Positions 37,927 through 46,313 of a stretch of 64,000 nucleotides of DNA are shown in pieces (position 1 is the stretch's first letter; the number at the start of each line of letters is the position of its first letter). The translations under genes and the position numbers were made by a program. The notes beneath the pieces are model-generated. The model was not told the DNA's origin and did no database searches. It worked only from the letters and a program-made list of their open reading frames with translations. Origin of the DNA: Sphingobium arseniciresistens (GTDB lineage: Bacteria > Pseudomonadota > Alphaproteobacteria > Sphingomonadales > Sphingomonadaceae); the NCBI GenBank assembly GCA_029167225.1, contig JARFNK010000009.1, positions 1 to 64,000 on the forward strand. Direction: 5' to 3'.

Positions 37927-39297
37927 ATGTCCCATCCTTCGTCGAGTCATGCCTCCCCCCTGCCCCAGCGCTTCACCGCCGCCCCGCCGCTTGCCGGCAC
38001 GGTGCAGGTGCCGGGCGACAAGAGCATCTCCCACCGCTCCCTGATGCTCTCCGCGCTGGCCGTGGGGGAAAGCCGGATCGAAGGCCTGCTGGAGGGCGAG
38101 GACGTGCTGGCCACGGCCGCGGCGATGCGCGCCATGGGCGCCGACATCCAGCGCGGCGAGGATGGCGTATGGCATGTCCATGGCGTCGGCGTCGGCGGGC
38201 TGATGCAGCCCGAAACCGCGCTCGACATGGGCAATAGCGGCACATCCACGCGCCTTCTCATGGGCCTGCTCGCCAGCCATGACCTGACGGCGACCTTCAC
38301 CGGCGACGCCTCACTCAGCAAGCGGCCGATGGGCCGGGTGATCGTCCCGCTCTCCACCATGGGCGCGGAATTCACCGCCAGCCCCGGCGGCCGCCTGCCG
38401 CTCACCATGCGCGGCATCAGCCCGGCCGTGCCGATCGAATATCGCCTGCCTGTCGCCTCCGCCCAGGTGAAGTCGGCGATCCTGCTCGCCGGCCTCAATG
38501 CGCCGGGCATCACCCGCGTGATCGAGCCGGTGCCGACCCGCGACCATAGCGAGCGGATGCTGCGCGGCTTCGGCGCGGACCTGACCGTCACCATCGAACC
38601 CGACGGCACCCGAATCATCGCGCTGAAGGGCGAGGCCGAACTGCGGCCACAGCATATCGTCGTGCCGGGCGACCCATCATCGGCCGCCTTCCCGATGGTC
38701 GCGGCGCTGCTCGTCCCCGGATCGCATGTGGTCATCGAGAATGTCGGCCTCAACCCGACTCGCGCGGGCCTTGTCGAACTGCTGCAGGCGATGGGCGGCC
38801 AGATCGAGATCCTGAACCCGCGCGAGGTCGGCGGCGAGCCGGTGGGCGACCTGTCTATCAAGGCGTCCTCCCTGCACGGCGTCGAGCCCGATCCGGCCAA
38901 TGTTCCCTCCATGGTCGACGAGTTTCCCGTGGCATTCGTCGCTGCCGCACTGGCAGAAGGGCGCAGCGTGTTCCGCGGCCTGGAAGAACTGCGCGTCAAG
39001 GAATCGGACCGGATCACCACCATGGCCGATGGCCTTCGCGCAATCGGCGCGCAGGTGGAAGAAGTGGAGGACGGATTGATCATCACCGGCACCGGCGGCA
39101 AGCCGCTCAAGGGCGGCGGGCCGATCGCGACCAAGCTCGATCACCGGATCGCGATGAGCTTCGCCGTCGCGGGGCTCGTGTCCTCCGATGGCGTGGAGGT
39201 GGACGATATGCGTCCGGTCGCCACCAGCTTCCCCGGCTTCACCGACCTGCTGGGCGGGCTCGGCGCCTTCGGCACCCGCGCGGAGCCGGCCGCATGA
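37927..39297 (+). CDS. aroA: 3-phosphoshikimate 1-carboxyvinyltransferase (EPSP synthase), class II
   Basis: This 456-residue shikimate-pathway enzyme joins PEP to shikimate-3-phosphate. The motifs GDKSI, RDHSE, SAQVK and NPTR match the four class II (CP4-like) signatures GDKx, RxHxE, SAQxK and NxTR. NSGTSTRLLMGLL and LRVKESDRITTMADGLRAIG are the usual loop and C-terminal helices. Class II enzymes are naturally less sensitive to glyphosate, so the same is expected here. The stop overlaps the cmk start (ATGA). Confidence 0.96.
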   Translation: MSHPSSSHASPLPQRFTAAPPLAGTVQVPGDKSISHRSLMLSALAVGESRIEGLLEGEDVLATAAAMRAMGADIQRGEDGVWHVHGVGVGGLMQPETALDMGNSGTSTRLLMGLLASHDLTATFTGDASLSKRPMGRVIVPLSTMGAEFTASPGGRLPLTMRGISPAVPIEYRLPVASAQVKSAILLAGLNAPGITRVIEPVPTRDHSERMLRGFGADLTVTIEPDGTRIIALKGEAELRPQHIVVPGDPSSAAFPMVAALLVPGSHVVIENVGLNPTRAGLVELLQAMGGQIEILNPREVGGEPVGDLSIKASSLHGVEPDPANVPSMVDEFPVAFVAAALAEGRSVFRGLEELRVKESDRITTMADGLRAIGAQVEEVEDGLIITGTGGKPLKGGGPIATKLDHRIAMSFAVAGLVSSDGVEVDDMRPVATSFPGFTDLLGGLGAFGTRAEPAA

Positions 39298-39923
39298 TCA
39301 TTGCCGTCGATGGCCCGGCCGGCGCCGGCAAGGGCACGATCGCGAGGGCATTGTCCGCCCATTATGGCATTCCCTATCTCGACACGGGCCTGCTCTATCG
39401 CGCGGTCGGGGTTGCGGTTGACCGTGCCGGCGGCGATCCCGACAATGCCGACGACGCCCTTGCCGCCTGCGGCTTTGACGACTCGCTCCTCGCCGATCCG
39501 GCATTGCGCGACGAGGCATCGGGCGCGCTGGCATCGCGCGTGTCGATCCACCCGCCGGTGCGCGCGATATTGCTCAAGCGCCAGCGGGATTTCGCGGCCC
39601 AGCCCGGCGGCGCCGTGCTCGACGGGCGCGACATCGGCACCATCATCGCGCCGGATGCGGACGCCAAGCTGTTCGTCACCGCCAGCGTCAATGCCCGCGC
39701 CTGGCGCCGCATGGCGGAGATGCAGGCACGCGGCATAGAGGCGGACGCCCATGCCATCGCCGTCGATATCGAGGCCCGCGACGAGCGCGACATGAACCGC
39801 CCCAATGCGCCCCTGCGGCAGGCCGAGGGTGCGGACTTGCTAGATACCAGCAATTTGACTATAGACGCGGCCGTTCAACGGGCGATTGCGCTTGTGGACG
39901 CACAGGTGGCTGGTCGCGGCTGA
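39294..39923 (+). CDS. cmk: Cytidylate kinase
   Basis: This 209-residue CMP/dCMP kinase has the P-loop GPAGAGKGTIA at the N-terminus. YLDTGLLYRAVGVAVD gives the nucleotide-binding Tyr-Arg helix, LDGRDIGTIIAPDADAKLFV the base-binding region, and DERDMNRPNAPLRQAEGADL the lid. It begins inside the aroA stop. A GC-rich terminator follows before rpsA. The aroA-cmk-rpsA order is common in proteobacteria. Confidence 0.96.
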   Translation: MIIAVDGPAGAGKGTIARALSAHYGIPYLDTGLLYRAVGVAVDRAGGDPDNADDALAACGFDDSLLADPALRDEASGALASRVSIHPPVRAILLKRQRDFAAQPGGAVLDGRDIGTIIAPDADAKLFVTASVNARAWRRMAEMQARGIEADAHAIAVDIEARDERDMNRPNAPLRQAEGADLLDTSNLTIDAAVQRAIALVDAQVAGRG

Positions 39924-39936
39924 CGCGACCCAGGGC

Positions 39937-39970
39937 GGCGCTTCGGATTCCGAGGCGCCCTTTTCGCTTT
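39937..39970 (+). terminator. Terminator after cmk
   Basis: GGCGCTTCGG (39937-39946), ATT loop, CCGAGGCGCC (39950-39959) with one G-T pair, then CTTTTCGCTTTT. It lies 14 bases past the cmk stop. A leftover 170-base gap before rpsA holds its promoter and AAGGA ribosome binding site. Confidence 0.88.
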
Positions 39971-40144
39971 TAACCCATGCGTCCATTTCGGTGCAGGATT
40001 TCGGTGAATGCCCGTCTGGCATACGGCCATGCGGGCGCTTTGGCCACGGCCCTGATCGTCCCTCGGGACATCCATCGGGACCGCGTTTGAAAAGACCGCC
40101 GGAGACAACCGGCTGGCCAGCAACGATGTGAAGGAACTCTAACC

Positions 40145-41854
40145 ATGGCCTCTACGGCATTTCCCTCGCGCGACGATTTCGCCGCGCTTCTCAATGATTC
40201 CCTCGGTGGCGAGGACGGCGGCTTTGAAGGCCGCGTCGTCAAGGGCACCGTAACCGCAATCGAAAACGACCTGGCCGTCATCGACGTAGGCCTCAAGAGC
40301 GAAGGCCGCGTGCCGCTGCGCGAATTCGCGATGCCCGGCCAGAAGGCTGACATCAAGGTCGGCGACGAAGTCGAAGTCTATGTCGACCGCGTCGAGAACG
40401 CCCATGGCGACGCCATGCTCAGCCGCGACCGCGCCCGCCGCGAAGCTGCCTGGGACAAGCTGGAAAGCGAGTTCTCCGAGAACGCCCGCGTCGAAGGCGT
40501 CATCTTCGGCCGCGTCAAGGGTGGCTTCACCGTCGACCTCGACGGCGCCGTGGCCTTCCTGCCCGGCAGCCAGGTCGACATCCGCCCCGTGCGCGACGTC
40601 ACCCCGCTGATGGACATCCCCCAGCCATTCCAGATCCTCAAGATGGATCGTCGCCGCGGCAACATCGTCGTGTCGCGTCGCGCCATCCTGGAAGAGACGC
40701 GCGCCGAACAGCGCAGCGGCCTCATCCAGACGCTGGCCGAAGGCCAGGTCATCGAGGGCGTGGTCAAGAACATCACCGATTATGGTGCGTTCGTTGATCT
40801 GGGCGGCATCGACGGCCTGCTGCACGTCACCGATCTCAGCTACAAGCGCATCAACCACCCCAATGAGATGATCAACATCGGCGACACCGTTCGCGTGCAG
40901 ATCATCCGCATCAACCGCGACACGCAGCGTATCTCGCTGGGCATGAAGCAGCTTGAGAGCGATCCGTGGGAAGGCGCATCCGCCAAGTATCCGGTCGGCG
41001 CGAAGCTTTCGGGCCGCGTCACGAACATCACCGAATATGGTGCGTTCGTCGAGCTGGAGCCGGGCATCGAAGGCCTCGTCCATGTGTCCGAAATGTCCTG
41101 GACCAAGAAGAACGTCCACCCCGGCAAGATCGTTTCGACCAGCCAGGAAGTCGAAGTTCTGGTTCTGGAAGTCGACGAAGAGAAGCGTCGCATCTCGCTC
41201 GGCCTCAAGCAGGCCCAGTCGAACCCGTGGGATGCCTTTGCTGATCGTCACCCGGTTGGTTCCGTGGTCGAAGGCGAAGTCAAGAACGCGACCGAATTCG
41301 GTCTGTTCATCGGTCTCGACGGCGACGTCGACGGCATGGTCCACATGTCCGACATCGCATGGGGCATCTCCGGCGAGGACGCGCTGGCGCTGCACCGCAA
41401 GGGCGAGATGGTCCAGGCCATCGTGCTCGACATCGACACCGACAAGGAACGCATCAGCCTTGGCATGAAGCAGCTTGAAAAGGGTGCGCCGGGCGCCGGC
41501 TCCACCTCTGCCGCTTCGGGCCTCAACAAGAACGCCACCGTCACCGTCACCGTGCTCGAAGTGCGCGACGGCGGCCTGGAAGTTCAGGCTGGCGACGATG
41601 GCGCCACGGGCTTCATCAAGCGCAGCGACCTTGGCCGCGACCGCGACGAACAGCGCCCCGACCGTTTCCAGGTCGGCCAGAAGTTCGACGCGCTGGTCAT
41701 CGGTTTCGACCGTGCGAAGAAGCCCAACTTCTCCGTCAAGGCGCTGCAGATCGCCGAAGAGAAGCAGGCAGTTGCGCAGTACGGCTCGTCCGACAGCGGC
41801 GCATCGCTGGGCGATATCCTTGGCGAAGCGCTGAAGGCCAAGAGCGACAGCTAA
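40145..41854 (+). CDS. rpsA: 30S ribosomal protein S1
   Basis: This 569-residue mRNA-binding ribosomal protein has six S1-type OB repeats. Each shows G-x-V-x-x-[IV]-x-x-[YF]-G-[AV]-F-V-x-L forms such as GVVKNITDYGAFVDLGGIDG and GRVTNITEYGAFVELEPGIE. The N-terminal repeats are the ribosome-binding ones and diverge from this pattern. AAGGA is 10 bases upstream of the ATG. A strong terminator follows. Confidence 0.97.
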   Translation: MASTAFPSRDDFAALLNDSLGGEDGGFEGRVVKGTVTAIENDLAVIDVGLKSEGRVPLREFAMPGQKADIKVGDEVEVYVDRVENAHGDAMLSRDRARREAAWDKLESEFSENARVEGVIFGRVKGGFTVDLDGAVAFLPGSQVDIRPVRDVTPLMDIPQPFQILKMDRRRGNIVVSRRAILEETRAEQRSGLIQTLAEGQVIEGVVKNITDYGAFVDLGGIDGLLHVTDLSYKRINHPNEMINIGDTVRVQIIRINRDTQRISLGMKQLESDPWEGASAKYPVGAKLSGRVTNITEYGAFVELEPGIEGLVHVSEMSWTKKNVHPGKIVSTSQEVEVLVLEVDEEKRRISLGLKQAQSNPWDAFADRHPVGSVVEGEVKNATEFGLFIGLDGDVDGMVHMSDIAWGISGEDALALHRKGEMVQAIVLDIDTDKERISLGMKQLEKGAPGAGSTSAASGLNKNATVTVTVLEVRDGGLEVQAGDDGATGFIKRSDLGRDRDEQRPDRFQVGQKFDALVIGFDRAKKPNFSVKALQIAEEKQAVAQYGSSDSGASLGDILGEALKAKSDS

Positions 41855-41899
41855 TGCTTCGCAACAACCCATGAATGGGTTGGTATACACTAAAGTACA

Positions 41900-41940
41900 G
41901 GCCCGCCGGATCACAATGATCCGGCGGGCCTTTTCTTTTG
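41900..41940 (+). terminator. Terminator after rpsA
   Basis: GGCCCGCCGGATCA (41900-41913) pairs with TGATCCGGCGGGCC (41917-41930), a 14-bp stem with a CAA loop. It is followed by TTTTCTTTTG. It lies about 45 bases past the rpsA stop. Confidence 0.95.
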
Positions 41941-42080
41941 CCCGACCTTGCTGACCGCTGCGGCAACGCATTGTCCCATTGATACACAAGTCGGATTTCT
42001 ACCCAATTGTCCTTATGCTTACATTTCACTAAGCATCAAAAACAGGGTTCTATAAACAGATAGTAAGAATCGGGGGCGTA

Positions 42081-42362
42081 ATGATTCGTTCGGAACTGGT
42101 CCAGAAGCTGGCCGAAGAAAATCAGGAACTGACACTCCAGGAAATCGAACGGATCGTCGATCTGTTCTTCCGGGAGATCGTTGAGCGACTGGCCAACGGG
42201 GGTAGAGTGGAACTCCGCGGTTTTGGCGCTTTTTCGACCCGCGCACGCGATGCGCGGACCGGCCGCAACCCGCGTACGGGAGAAACCGTGCCCGTCGATG
42301 CGAAGCGCGTGCCCTATTTCAAGCCGGGCAAGGAAATGCGTGACCGGCTGAACGCCAAATAA
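42081..42362 (+). CDS. ihfB: Integration host factor beta subunit
   Basis: This 93-residue HU/IHF-fold DNA-bending protein starts [40 protein letters not shown] is the beta-arm entry, and [20 protein letters not shown] is the arm with the Pro that intercalates in the minor groove. The N-terminus MIRSEL and the body are closer to IhfB than to HU. It pairs with an IhfA encoded elsewhere. Location after rpsA is common (rpsA-ihfB). Confidence 0.95.
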   Translation: MIRSELVQKLAEENQELTLQEIERIVDLFFREIVERLANGGRVELRGFGAFSTRARDARTGRNPRTGETVPVDAKRVPYFKPGKEMRDRLNAK

Positions 42363-42512
42363 CGCGCCGCGCCGGGAGCGGGCCACCGGCTCCGCACCCC
42401 ATGCCGGCGTCCGCCGGATCGGTATCGCCGCTCTTATCCTCACCATGATGCTTGACGCACGCAATCGCGCGCGGCACGGACGCAACGACTGTGCCGCATG
42501 CGGCGCCGTCGT

Positions 42513-42598
42513 GCGGACGTGGTGAAATGGTAGACGCGGCGGACTTAAAATCCGCTTCCAGTAATGGAGTGCGGGTTCAAGTCCCGCCGTCCGCACCA
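42513..42598 (+). tRNA. tRNA-Leu (anticodon TAA)
   Basis: GCGGACG opens the acceptor and CGTCCGC closes it before the encoded CCA. The anticodon arm GCGGA-CTTAAAA-TCCGC gives TAA. A long variable arm (TTCCAGTAATGGAGTG) fits a class II tRNA-Leu. GGTTCAAGTCC is the T-arm. The length is 86 bases. Confidence 0.97.
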
Positions 42599-42988
42599 GA
42601 AAATTTCGGTCGTGGCGAGAGCGATTTCCAGTCAGATGGCATCATCTGGTGACCCGGAAATCGCGTAAAACCAAAAAGCCGGAGCGGTTGATCCGATGCA
42701 ATCGGATCGCAAGCCGCTCTGGGGCGCGCTAGGGTCCAGCCGCCGACGCCGCTTTCCCCTATGGTCGCGTGCTCCCGCTCCCATTCTCCGCCAGACCGCG
42801 ATCCTGATCGCCGCGCCGTTTGGAAATGGCGACGGTTGCGCAAGGGGCGGCAAAATCCGGCGGCCCGAGCGCGACCGAGATATGATAATGTCCTTCCGCA
42901 CACGGATTCTTCCGCTCCATCGCCACAGGATCAATTGGGGCCGGCGACCGTTAGCTTCTCAAGTCGAAACAGAAGGACGATGTGGACG
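42599..42988. other. Spacer between tRNA-Leu and lipoprotein gene
   Basis: This stretch of about 390 bases has no convincing coding region: the frames lack motif, signal or ribosome binding site. Its distal end must hold the promoter of the lipoprotein gene. I see no repeat family or RNA structure here. Confidence 0.4.
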
Positions 42989-43477
42989 ATGCCCACCCCC
43001 AGCCGCCTGACTGCAGCCCTTCCCCTCGCCATGACGATGCTTGCCATGACGGCATGCTCCAGCCAGCCGACAGCCGAAAACAGCGCGAACATCACCAACA
43101 TGTCGGTCAGCAACAGCGCCAATGTGACGGCCATCGCCGAAGACAGCGACGCGCTGGGTGCGCCCGACGGTCCGGGCAGCGAGCCCCTGCCGACGGACAG
43201 CTGGATCGGCCGATGGGCCGGACCGGAAGGCCTGTTCCTCGATATACGGACGGCTGGCGACGGCACGCCGGGCCATTATGCGTTGACCATCCAGGATACG
43301 CTGGATCGCAAGGCGGACTATGTCGGCACGGCGAACGAGAACAGCATCACCTTCCGGCGTGACGGCAAGAGCTTCACCATCCAGCCCGGCAGCGGCGCCG
43401 ATACGGGCTTCAAATATCTCGCGGAGAAGGAGGATTGCCTGATCGTGCAGAAGGGCAAGGAAGGCTATTGCCGGTAA
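42989..43477 (+). CDS. Putative lipoprotein of unknown function
   Basis: This protein of about 162 residues has a lipoprotein signal (LTAALPLAMTMLAMTAC, Cys near residue 20). An Asn/Ser/Ala-rich stretch and an acidic linker follow, then a compact beta-type domain with SWIGRWAGPEGLFLDIRTAG and HYALTIQDTLDRKADYVG. Two in-frame ATGs at 42980 and 42989 are possible. The second gives a shorter, cleaner signal, though neither has an ideal SD distance from AAGGA at 42973-42977. It is likely anchored to the inner or outer membrane. I do not recognise the family. Confidence 0.72.
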   Translation: MPTPSRLTAALPLAMTMLAMTACSSQPTAENSANITNMSVSNSANVTAIAEDSDALGAPDGPGSEPLPTDSWIGRWAGPEGLFLDIRTAGDGTPGHYALTIQDTLDRKADYVGTANENSITFRRDGKSFTIQPGSGADTGFKYLAEKEDCLIVQKGKEGYCR

Positions 43478-44055
43478 CGCCTTTCCCAGCCGCGAGCGAG
43501 GAATGCCGGAAGCCTGACGATGGAGAGAGGGCGGCGATCGAGAGATTGGCTGCCGCTCCATAACAAAATGGGGGCCGGCATTGCTGCCAGTCCCCACTTC
43601 CGCCGTCGCCGCCGGCATGTCCGCGGACGGACAGCAAGGCGAGGCCTCGGCGTGTTGCGACCCGCAAGCGCGAATCCGTGCAGGGCGCACTGATTCGTTT
43701 CCGGTGTCGCAGCAGCGTGGATCGCGAACGACCCCGCGCCGCCAGGTTCCAATCCACGGCCGCCCTTCGCATACGCCTTCACGCCGCTGGACGACCATTT
43801 CCATCGAACCCCTGCCTGTAACGCCGGTGCCAGGGCCCTTGGGCCATGCCACACGCCATTTCCTGGCAGTTCGTCTGGCGCGGCAGGCGGGTTCCCCCTC
43901 CTGCCCGGTCGGAATTTCTCCCGGCACCTGCCTTTCGATGTCTCCATGCTCTCACCCTCGGCGAGTCGTTCAAAATGGAATTCGCTAAACACGGCACCGC
44001 TCCCGTCGGAAAGCTGTGGATAAATGTGGATAAGTCCCAGCACAGCCCGCCAGGC
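43478..44055. other. Gene-poor region with DnaA boxes at its end
   Basis: These 578 bases have open frames on both strands, but none has conserved motifs, a signal peptide or clear translation signals. The right end carries two perfect tandem DnaA boxes (44015-44033), right beside the stop of a DUF985 cupin gene. A regulatory or replication-linked role is possible. See the findings. Confidence 0.45.
44015..44033 (-). promoter_or_regulatory. Two tandem DnaA boxes
   Basis: The minus strand reads TTATCCACATTTATCCACA, which is two perfect copies of the consensus TTATNCACA box in direct orientation with one T between them (44033-44025 and 44023-44015). Nothing else in the window shows such a pair. 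They lie 22 bases from the stop of the DUF985 gene and at the edge of a 578-base gap without recognisable genes. Confidence 0.75.
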
Positions 44056-44490
44056 TCAGGCGCCTGGCGCCCAATCTGGCGCGGCGAGCGTGAACCCAGA
44101 GAAATCGAAGCCCGGTGTCACGGTGCAGCTTACCAGCGCCCACCCCGCATCGGCATGGGCCGCCTGCCAATGGTTCGCCGCCACCAGGCCCTGCGGCGAT
44201 TGCCCAGCCCCGATATCGGCGCCCAGCCAAAGGTCGGACACCGGGCCATCATCCGCCGGCGCGGTCAGCAGGTGCAGAGCGTGCCCGGCATGCCAGAACC
44301 AGATTTCGGTCGCGTCCACCCGGTGCCAGTGCGATCGCTGACCCTGTTCCAGCAGGAACAGGATGGCCGTACCAGGCGAACGCGCCCCGGCCATCGCTTC
44401 GGCACGCCATGTTTCCCGATACCAGCCGCCCTCGGGATGCGGGGCGAGACCCAGCCTGTCGATCAGCATGCGCGCCTCGTCCATCGCCAT
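44056..44490 (-). CDS. Cupin superfamily protein, DUF985
   Basis: This 144-residue beta-barrel protein begins MDEARMLIDRLGLAPHPEGG with the DUF985 motif HPEGGWYRETWRAE. The body contains TAILFLLEQGQRSHWHRVDA, TEIWFWHAGHALHLLTAP and CTVTPGFDFSGFTLA. DUF985 (cupin_5) members bind metals or small carbohydrates, but their role is not settled. The gene is divergent from a glycine-zipper gene with an AT-rich gap of 220 bases. Confidence 0.88.
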   Translation of the reverse strand: MAMDEARMLIDRLGLAPHPEGGWYRETWRAEAMAGARSPGTAILFLLEQGQRSHWHRVDATEIWFWHAGHALHLLTAPADDGPVSDLWLGADIGAGQSPQGLVAANHWQAAHADAGWALVSCTVTPGFDFSGFTLAAPDWAPGA

Positions 44491-44712
44491 TTGCCCCTAT
44501 CCTTCCAGCCTGCCCGTTTTGCATGCGCCCTGCCACGCCGCCGCCAGTCTACATACGCGCAGAGACACAGCCAGACACATAATATTATTCAGCTATTCCA
44601 ATACTTTATATTGTTGTGACAGGTTCATGCAACTTACGCCATTGTCGAACGGTTCATTGCCCGAGGTTAAGAACAGGCCGGTCATTCGGCCCGCACAGTA
44701 AGGAGCAAAACA

Positions 44713-45015
44713 ATGCGTACTCTCATGCTTTCGCTGGCGGCAGCCGCCGTCGCCATTCCCGCCACGTTCGCGCTGCCCACGGACCAGGCCGAAGCCCGCC
44801 GTGATCACCGCTACAAGGAATGGCGTGGCCGCGACGGCCGGACCTATTGCCGCAAGTCTGACGGCACGACCGGCCTGATCGTCGGCGGTGTCGGCGGCGC
44901 GCTGGTCGGCCGCGCGGTCGATACCAATGGCAGCCGCGCCACCGGCACCATCCTTGGCGCCGCCGCAGGCGCGCTGATCGGCAAGGAAGTCGATAGCAAG
45001 CGCCGCTGCCGTTGA
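44713..45015 (+). CDS. Glycine-zipper 2TM protein
   Basis: This 100-residue protein has a Sec signal (LSLAAAAVAIPATFALPTDQ) and then KEWRGRDGRTYCRKSDGTTG. The hydrophobic Gly-zipper GLIVGGVGGALVGRAVD and GTILGAAAGALIGKEVD complete the pattern. Such proteins are found at the outer membrane or periplasm with a Gly-zipper as in Rick_17kDa family members. The ATG has GGAG 8 bases upstream. The role is unknown. Confidence 0.85.
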   Translation: MRTLMLSLAAAAVAIPATFALPTDQAEARRDHRYKEWRGRDGRTYCRKSDGTTGLIVGGVGGALVGRAVDTNGSRATGTILGAAAGALIGKEVDSKRRCR

Positions 45016-45148
45016 GGCAGGGCTATGCCCCTCGCCGGCAAGGGCTGGCGAGGGGCAAGGCAAAAGAGCCTTTGAGCGAGGATGGCCCGAAGAAGGATAG
45101 GGCCGTCATGGTCGCCCAAGGACCGAACGCTCGATTGCAAGCGACACG

Positions 45149-45187
45149 AAAAAGGGGCGGCCTGGAATACCAGGCCGCCCCAAAATT
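45149..45187. terminator. Bidirectional terminator
   Basis: GGGGCGGCCTGG (45154-45165) pairs with CCAGGCCGCCCC (45170-45181) around AATA, with AAAAA before and AAAATT after. It separates the glycine-zipper gene from the convergent small exported protein. Confidence 0.92.
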
Positions 45188-45210
45188 CGTGGTCCGACAG
45201 ATAGTCAGAC

Positions 45211-45516
45211 TTAGTTGGCAACCGCCTTCGCACCAGCAGCAGCGCCGCGGGCCGCTTCAACGTTGAAGGCAACGCTCTGGCCGCCGGAAACGCCGTTCAC
45301 CTTGCCGTCGCGAACGACGAGCGAGAAGGCTGCGCCACCGGGATAGCGGTTGCCGGAAATCCGGCTCGCGCCCTTGTTGTCTTCCTTCACCTGGTACACA
45401 TAGGTGTAGCCTTCGTGAACGAAACGGGCCTTGGGCGCATCGCCGGCGACAGCGGCGGAAGCGAAAAGTGCAGCTGCAGGAGCGGCGGCAAAAACAATCT
45501 TGGACAGCATTCGCAT
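45211..45516 (-). CDS. Small exported protein of unknown function
   Basis: This 101-residue protein has a Sec signal (MLSKIVFAAAPAAALFASAA, cut near VAG) and a mature core EGYTYVYQVKEDNKGASRIS with AFSLVVRDGKVNGVSGGQSV. An Ala-rich tail follows. The GGAG before the ATG at 45516 supports the start, rather than the frame-open extension further up. I do not recognise the family. It may be a periplasmic beta-type protein. Confidence 0.68.
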   Translation of the reverse strand: MRMLSKIVFAAAPAAALFASAAVAGDAPKARFVHEGYTYVYQVKEDNKGASRISGNRYPGGAAFSLVVRDGKVNGVSGGQSVAFNVEAARGAAAGAKAVAN

Positions 45517-45673
45517 TGAGTTATCTCCGTGTGAATGCCGATCAAACACCTCGGTATGTTCTGTTCTGTTGAGACCCTTATATGTTGCGACGCAGCAAAG
45601 CAGCAATCGCAAAGCACGTTATGACGATTGCATGATGCGCAACCACATTCCAACCGTTGCGCCAGAAAATCCT

Positions 45674-46081
45674 CTATAAGCCTGCAAGCCCCAGAATATG
45701 GCGGTATTGCGCTTCCGTGACGGGCGATACCGACAAGCGCGACTGACGGATCATCGCCATGTCGGCCAGCGCCGGGTCGGCCTTTATCGCCTTTAACGTT
45801 ACGGAATGTGGCAGTTTTTTATGCGGCGCAACATGGACCGCGATCCACTTTCCGCTCTCGTCGGTGCTGTCGGGCACGGCCTCCTTCACGATCGTCATGA
45901 TGCCCACGGCCTCCAGCCCGATATTGCTGTGATAGAACAGCGCCAGATCGCCTTTTTTCATCGCCTTCATGTGCAGTTGCGCGGCATGGTTGCGCACCCC
46001 GTCCCATTCCGCCTCGCCCTTCCTGACCAGATCGTCCCACGAAAAGGCGTCGGGTTCCGATTTCATCAGCCAATATTGCAT
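45674..46081 (-). CDS. EVE domain protein
   Basis: This 135-residue protein has the EVE/PUA-like fold: MQYWLMKSEPDAFSWDDLVR with the KSEP motif, WDGVRNHAAQLHMKAMKKGD (the VRN...M...KGD pattern) and LALFYHSNIGLEAVGIMTIV. EVE proteins bind modified bases in DNA or RNA, for example methylcytosine. The ATG at 46081 has AGGAG nine bases upstream. It is divergent from the oxygenase gene. The bound base is not known. Confidence 0.93.
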   Translation of the reverse strand: MQYWLMKSEPDAFSWDDLVRKGEAEWDGVRNHAAQLHMKAMKKGDLALFYHSNIGLEAVGIMTIVKEAVPDSTDESGKWIAVHVAPHKKLPHSVTLKAIKADPALADMAMIRQSRLSVSPVTEAQYRHILGLAGL

Positions 46082-46313
46082 GCGGGCACGCTCCTGCTTC
46101 GCGGATGGTAACGATGCTTCCCCATGCAACGGCGGCGGATCGCGGATCAAGCCCGCTCTGCATCGCGCCGGCTCCCGTGCCCCCTACCCCTTGCCTCCGC
46201 CCCGTGTCTCCGTCCCGTGCCCCCCACCTTGTGGCCACACCCCGTGACAGCGCGCGCGCGCGCCGCTAGACTCGCCCTTCTTCCGTCCCAGCCCATCTGT
46301 GGAGTTGAAATCC

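Noticed and set aside
40139-41989. Minus-strand frame opposite rpsA
   Set aside because: Shadow of the repeated S1 domains; apparent regularity comes from the S1 repeats.
43581-43988. 135-codon plus-strand frame in the gap near the DnaA boxes
   Set aside because: Composition is random-looking, with no ribosome binding site, motif or signal. Opposite-strand frames are no better.
44015-44033. Calling the region the chromosome origin
   Set aside because: Only two boxes, no AT-rich unwinding region, no hemE, dnaA, parAB or similar neighbours. The boxes alone do not define oriC.
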